NCBI RefSeq assembly: GCF_021130785.1
Contig: NC_060211.1
Span: 28,753,001 to 28,817,000 of the forward strand
Length of the DNA stretch: 64,000 nt
Direction of reading: 5' to 3'
From: Homalodisca vitripennis
Lineage: Eukaryota > Arthropoda > Insecta > Hemiptera > Cicadellidae
The notes below the pieces were generated by a model, which was given only the letters and a program-made list of their open reading frames with translations, was not told the DNA's origin and ran no database searches. Below are positions 55,570-64,000 of this stretch, piece by piece. Numbering within the stretch: the stretch's first letter is position 1; each line of letters opens with the position of its first letter. The position numbers were made by a program, and so were the translations under genes.

Positions 55570-58005
55570 TTAGGAAGTACATTATTTGACTATTGCTTGA
55601 ATGAAAGGACTGAGAAAGGTTAATTCAGTGCGTGTTCCTCACGAAACACCTTTTTCCATGTAGTGTCGTTTTTTAATCCAATATTCTTTAAAGGTCTCTC
55701 AAAACGGGCTTAAGTATAATTCGAATAACTCGAATTAAATATGCATTCTAAGTATATTCAAAGACGTGAGAAAATTCTTTCCTGGTATAATGACGAAGTG
55801 TATTCTTAAATACATATAGAAACTAGAGTGACGTGCACACTGCCTCAGGAAATATTAGGATGCTCCAGTAATTTATTTAAGCGTATTTGTTACCGCAATC
55901 TGATTCCGGAAATAAACGCGACGACATTTCTTTGATCTTGTCGTGACATGTTTACCGCGTAAGCTCTGACAAAAGGCTTTTTTGCAGGAATACAATTAGA
56001 CGATCAGCAGTCTATAGGACTAGTAGGAATTATAAAATAACCAAATAGAGAATATAATTAATTTCAACGAGCATAGTTAGAGTTTTGTACAAATTTAAAA
56101 TAAATCTCCACCTACCATAGTTGAAATTAAAAACGTTCTTAACAGTAAGTATGGTTATTATATTTTACGTTGAATGAGAAGTTACATTACATAAGGTAAT
56201 TGAAAATAAATAAATGTAAAAGCTAACGATAAGGATACAATCATATACAGAATCCATGAAAACAGGTTGGGATAACTATAAATATTAGATTTGCACACAT
56301 ATGTAAAATATTACGAGTAGATAACTTAGTTTTGGTGGAAATAGTTGGTTCAATGCGAATATTGAGCTAAGCTCCAGTTCACCTTCCTATTAGTGCAGGT
56401 ACACTCAATTATTATATGAACATGTTAGCAGTCTTTAATTTGTTTAATTAAGTACCATATTTGAAATAATATTTTTTTTATTTTGTAGGGCAACAGTAGT
56501 AAAATATGTTAAACTGGTTTAAAATCACCAAAATCTTCCTAACACTAGAACAAATGTAAAGGACCGAAGTTGAAAATTCATGAGTTAACAACTACCCGAG
56601 TTATCTGATTATTTTACAGCAAATTACATACTATATTAAGATGCTATATTTTGACGTTGGATTTCAAAGATATATTACAATGTTTACAGTTCAGTTACTA
56701 GATTTACAGCAATTGTATAATATAATGTAGTGTGGTCGTCTGTGTCTAGGTTCACGTGAGCTCAAAGGGAGAAACTGCTCGATTGCCACAAACTATTTAT
56801 GTGGTCTCCAATTTTATGACAGCATTTTTAGTTCCCAAAGGAAAATTTTCAGTTGAACTTTTTGGAATAGAACATCTCACTAGGGACAATGGAGACATGT
56901 TCATGTCTTGGTAAACTTATTTCTGCCCTTGTTGACTTCTTTACCGGAACTTGACAGTCTTCAGGAGTCTGATCACAGGTTCTCTGAGACGTTTCTCAAA
57001 GGGAGTTATATTTATTGTGGCTACTCAATTTCAGTGAGAATCTCGCTTCAATGTAGTGTATTAATTATTGATTTATAGTTTGTGTCTTTTATTAATATAT
57101 TAATATTTGATTCTTATTTTTGTAATAAGTTTAGTACTCCACGTTAATTAACAGTTTATTAGTGACCTATTTATTCTACTTCAATTTGTTTTAGTGGTGT
57201 TGTGTATCTAGCTAACATGGTGGAAATGGATAATAAGTGTTTTCTCTTTTAAAAGAATACCATTTGTTTGTAGATAGCGCTGTTTTATATGTTTATATGC
57301 AACAGTCAACATACTATTATTATACAATTATATAATTTCCTTATTCTTTTACCAATTTATGTATGCTCAAAAGGTTTCATCATTACGTAATTGTAATGAA
57401 ACATTTATACTATAAGTAATTTTTAAATGGTATGTGTGGTAAAATAAATATATAAACAAGACAGGAGTAGGCTACACGTCGCAATATTCACAGGCTTAAA
57501 GGTTCTCAGCGAATAGCCAACAATACAAACACGGAATAAACGGCAAGTCTCAATATGGACAATGTCTTGTCACAGTAAACTTGCTCTAAATCAGTTATTT
57601 ATTATTCGATTTAAATAATTTTTATATCATTACATTTGTGTTAAAATCCTCTAAAAACTGTTATGCTTGTAATTCTTAAGAAATATTCTTAAGGTTTTTA
57701 AGATAATCAAAGTTTAAAACTTTTAAAGGCCACTATTTTGAAAATACTAAATTTAATTTCATAATATATTTTTCAGTGACTGGCGTTGTCATCATAAACA
57801 TTTGAGCCAAATTTGGTATAGTTTTGTTAATTAATTTTTAAGATATTAAATATTTTAACTGTATTATGTTTTAATTTTAAAACACATACATACAGACAGA
57901 TGGAAACTAAACATTGGAGATCCATGTTCATATGGTGAAATATGTTTGTCTTGAATTGAGCAATACTATGGTATACCTTTGTCCAAAGAGTTACGAGACA
58001 CCGTG
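55570..58005. other. AT-rich intergenic sequence with one short family copy
   Basis: At 56318-56412 a copy of the GCTCCAGTTCACC family (TTGAGCTAAGCTCCAGTTCA, CCTATTAGTGCAGG) occurs. The rest shows nothing recognisable. Confidence 0.4.
56318..56412 (+). repeat. GCTCCAGTTCACC family, short copy
   Basis: GGTTCAATGCGAATATTGAG, CTAAGCTCCAGTTCACCTTC and TTAGTGCAGGTACACTCAAT match 9430-9500 and the end of 10270. Confidence 0.65.
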
Positions 58006-58007
58006 TA

Positions 58008-59217
58008 TACAGGGTGATTTGGGTAGTGTTGCCCGCACATTCTGAGCATATTGTAGTATTATAAAATAAATGAAAACACTTCATATAAACATAGGTCCGG
58101 AAATGCTTTGTTACTGCGTAACGGCCAACAAAAGATTTCTCCCACCCTAGGTTAAATGATCATTTGCTGAGAGTTTGGGAAGAGAGATTTAGAGACGAAT
58201 TTAGTTTTTTCTAATGGATTTTTACATGATAATTTGCATAAAGTTTGTTCCATAACTGTATCTCCCTTATTGTTTAAAATGTACTATGAAAGCACATAAA
58301 AGAGCATTAGAATAACGATTTCTTATGTTTCACATACAATTAACTTGTTAAATAGGTACTGAAAATATAAATTTTAACTGAGAAACTTGCAGAAAATTTA
58401 ATATTGAAGAAAATTATACAATATTCATATTACATATTAATTACAATAAGGCATTACAATGAAATAATAGTTTTTAAAACCAAATTTGACTAACAAACTT
58501 TACCGTGCAAGAAATACACATTTTGCAGTGGAATAAATGTTTAGTTAATTCCGCAATTTAATAACAAACTCTGCTGGTAAATTAAATTAAATACTGGAAA
58601 ATTGCCTTATTGTACATTATTCTTTTCAGTATTAAATTTTCTTTAAGTTGCTCTCTAAAAAACTTATGTTTTTTTTTTACCTATTTAACAAATTAATTGT
58701 ACGTTAAACATAAAAAACCGTATTTCGAAACTCCTAACAAGTGAAGTGTTGGTAATAAAATTTGGTTTTTAAAACTATTATTTCATTGTTAATCTCCTTA
58801 TTGTACATAATTTTCTTCAATATTAAATTTTCTGGAAGTTTCTCTGTAAAAATGTATTTTTTTCTTACCTATTTAACAAATAAATTGTATGTTGAACATA
58901 AAAACATCTTTGTTCTAATACTCTTTTTTGTGTTTTCATAGTACAATAAGAGAGATAGAGTTATGGAACAGACTTTATTCAATTTATCTTGTCAAAAACC
59001 ATTAGAAAAAACTGCTTTCGCCTCTAAATCCCTCTTCCCAAACTCCCAGCAAATGATCATTTGACCTCGGGTACTAAATTTTGGATGAAATCTTTTGTTG
59101 GCCGTTACTCAGTAACAAAGCATTTACCGGACCTATGTTATATGTAAAATTTTTCATTATTTTTTATAGTACAATAAGCTCAGAAAGTGCCGGTACCACT
59201 ACCCGTATCACCCTGTA
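58008..59217. mobile_element. Foldback (long inverted repeat) DNA element, 1.2 kb
   Basis: The element is one large imperfect palindrome. The left end TACAGGGTGATTTGGGTAG is answered by the right end CTACCCGTATCACCCTGTA. Matching blocks along the arms include CATAGGTCCGGAAATGCTTT, GTAACGGCCAACAAAAGATT, AAATGATCATTTGCTG, AGTTTTTTCTAATGG and AAATTTAATATTGAAGAAAA, ending near the centre at about 58610. Arms are roughly 560-600 bases with about 80 percent identity by eye. It encodes no transposase. The flanks TATA (58004-58007) and TATA (59218-59221) may be a target duplication. It belongs to the same terminal family as 12930-13578 and 33461. Confidence 0.9.
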
Positions 59218-59221
59218 TATA

Positions 59222-59600
59222 CAGGATAATTTTAAACTTGAGCGGTGAAGCAATAAGTGAGTGCCGACACGACTAGGCAGCGCTGCGGCGCGGCAAGGCT
59301 CAGTGGCCGGTTACATAACGCGTTATGTCTGCGGACTTCCCTGCGATGTTCAGAGTACTTAGTTGTAATTAATAACTGTTGCGTAAACCTCTCAGAGAGC
59401 TTCCACCACTCGCCACAACTTAGTGCAAAGATCCGGACCGTCGCTTCACCTGCTCATCAAATTAAACGACGCTGATCGTTGAATCGAACGATGAGGAAAC
59501 TACAGCACAAAATCGCAACATCATTAGTCCTTCCAGTTCAGTCGCACGAAATAGGTGATTTTGAGACGAATTGCCTAAAAATACAACATTTCAGCTACGT
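59222..59600. other. GC-richer block next to the foldback element
   Basis: Contains GCAGCGCTGCGGCGCGGC and ACATAACGCGTTATGT (a 16-bp palindrome at 59313-59328). A 72-codon plus-strand frame has no recognisable features. Origin unknown. Confidence 0.25.
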
Positions 59601-60070
59601 TTTTCTGACACATTTTTATCTAGGCGTATAAATACCGGAAGCTACGAATAGAAAGAACTGAACCCGCAATTTTGTAGCAGAATGGCGTACCAAGCTTGTC
59701 AATGAACATAGCCAAGGTATTTATAGATGAGATGGATGTTCGTTACAAGTTTGAACTTGTTTTAACACCTCTTTTACCTGCTTTTCTTGGTTGACGAAAA
59801 ATGTTGATGGAATTTCCACGTATTAGGTATCTACATTTTTTGTTGTATAGTAGCGTACAATGCACGATTTCACGAATGCTTCGCCTTACCGTAAGCGAGC
59901 ATTTGCAAGCAAACAAGTGTGGGGGCTCTCAGGCAGGTGGATTCCTGAAGGCACATTAACTAAAAGACACCACCTCCTTTTCTTAGACCTGCCTGGAAAT
60001 GATGTGTTCAAAGTACTTCGGCTTAAGCCTTTTATATGAGCCTTATTCAAGCTCTCATCTGGTTACCATA
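59600..60070. other. Intergenic, possible LINE 3' UTR on its right side
   Basis: No gene recognised. The part next to 60075 is probably 3' UTR of the minus-strand LINE. Confidence 0.3.
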
Positions 60071-60074
60071 TTTC

Positions 60075-60726
60075 CTAGATTAGTTGTTCACGATCTGGAG
60101 TCACCTTTTTTGCCCTTTGGATTTTCTTCACATGTTTGGCCACCATATTCCAGCATTCTTGTCCTCGGAGCATAACTCCAGTGATAGTCTTTGGTTGCAA
60201 GATCTTCTTCCTGCAGCTACGTAATCAGCTCTCTTCTTTTTTCTATCCATCTTCTGTGCCTAAAGAAGGTATGTTTCTCGTCATCCCGAGGGGAATCTCC
60301 AAAAATGCAAGCGGCCAACTCCTGTTTCCCTATCCTGTGCAAGTACGATCCAAAATAACCGTGGCCCGTCAAGAACTGACTGAGGAAGAAGCCCACCTCG
60401 CCGTGCTTTCTCTCCATCCACTCTGTGATGTTAACCTCTAAACGTTTTCGTCCCACTTCTGTGGGATTCAGCATCCCAGCGAACTTGCCAACACCACTTT
60501 TGCAACATGTTCTGCTTCCTCGTCTCCAACGCCCTCCTACCAGCAGCGGCTGTAGATAGATACTCTGGAGCACTTCTGGATACACGTCCACAGTCACTTT
60601 CAGCACTTCACCGGATATGCCATCTGCTCCTGGAACTTTATTGTTCCGGAATGTTCCTACAGTTTTCTTTAATTCTTCCTCTATAAACAGTAGCATTCTC
60701 CTGAACCGTAGCCACAGCACATCCAA
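60075..60726 (-). mobile_element. Internally deleted R1-like LINE: RT start fused to the C-terminal domain
   Basis: The minus-strand frame 60726-60217 (169 codons) starts with the RT N-terminal block EEELKKTVGTFRNNKVPGAD then GISGEVLK (consensus K-x-PG-x-DGI). It jumps without the catalytic core (no FPxxWK, no YxDD) to the C-terminal domain WMERKHGEVGFFLSQFLTGH, GYFGSYLHRIGK, DDEKHTFFRHRRW. After an in-frame stop the C-terminus goes on in another frame, ITGVMLRGQECWNMVAKHVK then KIQRAKK, to a stop at 60075. The deletion kept the frame open across the junction. The overlapping plus-strand 101-codon frame is a shadow. Confidence 0.8.
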
Positions 60727-60867
60727 ATGTCACATAGAATCGATATCTTAATAACCGTTTAGGTGTAAAAATATTGTTTATAAGACAATTTTAGGAAATG
60801 ATATATGCATTAAAAGCACTTTTTACCTTTTTCGGTCTATAAATAACGAAGTTGGGATTAAATATGA

Positions 60868-61170
60868 ACGCCCGGAAGTAGATTACATGAGCTGGAAAGT
60901 CGACGCTTTTGAACAAAGTAGGTTTGAAAAACTTACATGTATATTTTCTTAATCTTAGTAACGTGTTAAACACTACTGTTACATCGTAAATACACTAGAC
61001 AAAAAAGTTACTTTAGGCGTAGGTTAAATATCTATTCTCTATTGGGACAACACAAACTCAACTATGGCACTGGAGATATCTTAGACAGGAATTAGATTAC
61101 AGGAGTTAAAAAGTAGACGCTTTGGAACGAAGTAGCTTTTTGAAACATACATGTTTATTTTCTTGATTCT
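60868..61170 (-). repeat. Degenerate ~150-bp dispersed repeat units, two copies
   Basis: Two related units: CCCGGAAGTAGATTACATGA, AAAGTCGACGCTTTTGAACA and then ACAGGAATTAGATTACAGGA, AAAAGTAGACGCTTTGGAAC, separated by ATTGGGACAACACAAACTC. Similar blocks occur at 38870, 61893 and 63655. Strand is arbitrary. Confidence 0.6.
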
Positions 61171-61179
61171 TGATTCTTT

Positions 61180-62530
61180 TTAATCCTTTAATAAAAGGAT
61201 TAAAAAATTGATTAATCTTTTCTAAGTAACAAAGCCGTAGTATAATTTTGTCCTGGAAGAAAATTACTCTTCTTTTATACATTATAATTATTATAACCTT
61301 TACTTTATTACATTGTACCTTACCTTACATTCACTTAAAAAAAGCATTACGTAAAAACAGATTATAACACAAATTATGCTGAATAAACGTCAAAAAGAAT
61401 TAATTTACTTATTAAAAACAAATTAAATTTAACAATGTCAAATGCTAAAACATAAGAACAACGAGATACGGAACAACAATTCATAATGTGTTTGTAAGAT
61501 AATTAGTGAGATTTATTCCAGAACTTTTGTTTCTTATTTCAATTAGTATAACCCCGTATTTTAAATTTTATAATATAATGACAATGAAAATGAAGTAATT
61601 ATTTGAAAATGCAAGATTGTAGTGAAGAAAATGATACTGATCAAATTATTGAAACTAATATTAACGATGTATTAAAAATGTATAAATATTTACTACTTCA
61701 ATATTTAGAAGTAAGTGTTCATTGTTAATTATATGAAATTAAAAAAATATTACATAATATGTATAAAATTAATAGAATATATATATAACTTTTTTATGCA
61801 AAAGATTTCAGTGTCCCATAGTATTTAAAAGTATAAAAAATATCTATTTCAGAATATTGACAGTTTGTTATAAGGAGTTAGTTAGGCCATAAGTAAACGA
61901 TTTTTACAGAACTAGGTTTCCGAGACCGGGACAACAAGGAAAACTCAACTGTCGCAACGGAAATATAATTAATTATTAACTAAGTTGTTTCTAAACATGC
62001 TTTCAAAAGAAACTTTATAAATTTAGGAATGGGAGGTGGATTTCTGAGATTCATATACGGTGAACTTATGTACCCCCGTTACAAAATCTACCTAAAAGCC
62101 CTTTATTGCTACTGCACAATCCATTCGAATATTAAGCTAATGGTTATATCAATTCTACTGTTGACAACAACACATATTTCCTGACCGAATGTACACATAT
62201 TTAAGTCTCCAGTTAGAACGAGTGTAACTGAGTTAAAATAGATTGCACCGCTTGTAGACTAACTGGAGGGGAAAATTAAAACAGCGCTCATTCCGCCAGT
62301 AATAGGATTATGAGAGGGACGTATCTCTCGAATTCCGTTGCTCGCTGTTTTGATGAGATGGATTCTTACTATAACAAGATGTGTATTTATGTGTATCTGC
62401 AGTCACATATATAAAGTAATTTACCTGTAAGGATCGATTTTACAAAATAACAAATTTTATTGCTTTTTTTACCCAGAAATCAGTTTAATTATGGTTTTTG
62501 AGGTTTAGCGAGGCTAATCACTTGAGGGGT
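61180..62530. other. AT-rich intergenic sequence with one repeat unit
   Basis: At 61893-61985, ACAGAACTAGGTTTCCGAGA and CCGGGACAACAAGGAAAACT belong to the degenerate family above. Nothing else is recognised. Confidence 0.35.
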
Positions 62531-62720
62531 TGGGAAATTTCATTTCTGCCTACCTATATGTCTATCTGTCCGCAAGTTTTCTTGAAAAAGAACTGACTTG
62601 ACAGCTTCATTTCTATATAGGAAACACTGGTTTTTGATGAAGAAGGCATTCCATGGGATTTGGCTAGTAGTGAATATTAGTGAGTATTTAAAGCTGGCAT
62701 ATGGGAAACCATAATGGCAA
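62530..62720. repeat. Diverged dispersed repeat (TTTCTGCCTACCTATATGTC)
   Basis: AAATTTCATTTCTGCCTACC, TGTCTATCTGTCCGC resembles AAATTTCTTTTCTGTACAAT, TTGTCTGTATAACTTTCTGC at about 63343-63390, and GACAGCTTCATTTCTATATA resembles GAATTCATTTCTACATAGAT at 63214. Weak similarity. Confidence 0.3.
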
Positions 62721-63064
62721 CGAGAAATACCAGGATAAATGAATTTGAGAACAATCATATGAGATTTTTATTTATATATGAAATCATGTTCAATTTAGTG
62801 GAAAGTAAATAATAAAAGTAGATGAACATATTTGATTTCAGTGCATTCTTGATTTTAATACTTTTCCAAGCTCATTGACCTTTATTATTTGAACATTGCT
62901 TTTCAACATAATTTAATGTTTGAAGGTTATTTTTGACGATGGAAGGATTGTGAAGGAAACAGGACTTTTAAATAAACAAATCTTACCAAAGCGTTGTGGC
63001 ACGCCTAGGTCAGGAATCACAACCACAACAAGATGACAAACAACAGTTTGTAATTATGTATTAG

Positions 63065-63180
63065 GTTAGTTCTTTACCGGAAGAAGAGATCAGATTGCAG
63101 ATCTCGAAACGTAGTGTTACTGATTTCTTGTTTCACTGAACGATGGCAAATGTCCGGAAAATCCTGTTTCCTTCATAATT
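63065..63180 (+). mobile_element. Possible LINE-derived 3' fragment
   Basis: A plus-strand frame reads EEEIRLQISKRSVTDFLFH, stop, TMANVRKILFPS. The pattern is one I associate with interspersed LINE-type repeats in insects, from memory only. No catalytic domain. Confidence 0.3.
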
Positions 63181-63654
63181 TAATGAGCAAAATTTTGAGT
63201 GTATCGTTTGACAAGAATTCATTTCTACATAGATAATAATGAGTTCAATGGTATGCCCAACCATGAAAGTTTGCTGATATTCATTGAAGCCTATAACTCT
63301 GAAGGCTGACACAGTTTATATTTTGTCTGACTAGAAGATTTACAAATTTCTTTTCTGTACAATCGTTTGTCTGTATAACTTTCTGCAGGACATATAGAAA
63401 ATGAAATAGGGTATAGAATTTAAATTTTGAATGAAACTTCCGCAAAACCTGATACATGATATGCAGTGTGTGTTAAGTTCATTGTTTTATTCTGTTTGTC
63501 TTCAACACACAATGCTATCGCAAAAAGAACAACATAATTTTTCTAAAGATCAACCACTCATAGAGGTTGAAATAGTGTTCCAACCCTATAAGAACTATAT
63601 TTTTTTTTCATCTTCGAAATGGCCTTAAAACGGTTAAATTTGATATATATTCCT

Positions 63655-63915
63655 TATGGCTTAAACTGGAAATACCTTAGACCGGAAGTAGGTTACAATG
63701 GTCGGAGTAGAAACTTTTTAAATAAAGTAGACTTTCGCCTTCTTATATACTTTCTTAATCGGGACAACGATAAAACGATACTTCGGTAAAGTGAATAACT
63801 TAGACAGGAAGACAATTGCAAGACCTAAAAGTAGCCACTTTTAGACTGAAGTAGGCTTCTCAGACGAATTTGTATACATATTTTTGTATCGTGGCAACAA
63901 GACAAACTTTACTGT

Positions 63916-63925
<10 letters not shown>
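63655..63925. repeat. Degenerate dispersed repeat units, about two copies
   Basis: GACCGGAAGTAGGTTACAAT, AAAGTAGACTTTCGCC, TTTCTTAATCGGGACAACGA and then GACAGGAAGACAATTGCAAG, AGACTGAAGTAGGCTTCTCA, GTATCGTGGCAACAAGACAA. Unit length is about 125-130 bases. Same family as 60868. Confidence 0.6.

Positions 63926-63980
<55 letters not shown>
63922..63980. repeat. (TA)n microsatellite
   Basis: About 28 TA units near the right edge. Confidence 0.97.
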
Positions 63981-63984
<4 letters not shown>

Positions 63985-64000
63985 ATGTGAATTAGCAATG

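Noticed and set aside
60136..60441. 101-codon plus-strand frame
   Set aside because: Antisense to the R1-like LINE fragment, whose protein motifs are clear on the minus strand.

Overview
The window looks like a gene-poor stretch of a large, AT-rich arthropod nuclear genome, most likely an insect. The style of the LINE C-termini and of the short inverted-repeat elements recalls hemipterans, but that is an impression from memory, not a database result. I see no bacterial operons, no rRNA operon, no CRISPR array, no virus-like gene and no long intact cellular ORF. The longest open frames (429, 381 and 211 codons near 18-19.3 kb) are by-products of a 12-bp tandem repeat.

Host gene content is limited to short exon candidates judged from splice sites and reading frame. 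The best is a minus-strand gene in the first 4.2 kb. A 3-codon first exon (4096-4088) joins in phase to an exon with a signal-peptide-like segment (1948-1844), and then to an 87-nt exon carrying a tribasic site (982-896). It looks like the start of a small secreted protein or peptide precursor. Weaker candidates are a 42-nt exon at 48230-48271, a plus-strand first exon at 7597-7739, a first exon at 20579-20588, and opposite-facing exons in a GC-rich block at 54.45-54.75 kb.

Most of the recognisable sequence is repetitive. Tandem arrays: a 73-bp unit (4.23-5.70 kb), a decayed 51-bp unit (7.9-8.2 kb), a 12-bp unit (18.05-19.29 kb), a 71-bp satellite (28.3-31.5 kb), a roughly 178-bp unit and a C-tract unit inside one composite element (40.4-42.2 kb), a TACTTTTACT-type array (46.6-47.05 kb), a ~44-bp unit (49.06-49.36 kb), a ~147-bp unit (51.48-51.87 kb), a 157-bp unit (52.26-53.05 kb) and several (TA)n tracts. 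Non-LTR retrotransposon fragments lie at 2.17-2.64, 16.36-17.33, 25.66-25.75, 36.25-36.54 and 60.07-60.73 kb; all are truncated or broken. Palindromic DNA elements ending in TACAGGGTG lie at 12.93-13.58 and 58.01-59.22 kb, with partial copies at 1-50 and 33.46 kb.

Several dispersed families have two or more copies here. A ~430-bp family (38.24, 42.48 and 55.08 kb) has one copy flanked by a perfect 15-bp target-site duplication. Others start CCTAGGTCCGGTTCC (32.7 and 37.9 kb), carry GCTCCAGTTCACCTTC (9.4, 10.3, 35.9, 47.2 and 56.3 kb) or carry a GGGACAAC block (38.9, 60.9, 61.9 and 63.7 kb). A tRNA-like SINE head (35.59 kb) and a 5S-rRNA-like segment (5.75 kb) complete the list. The stretches between are AT-rich, without recognisable genes.
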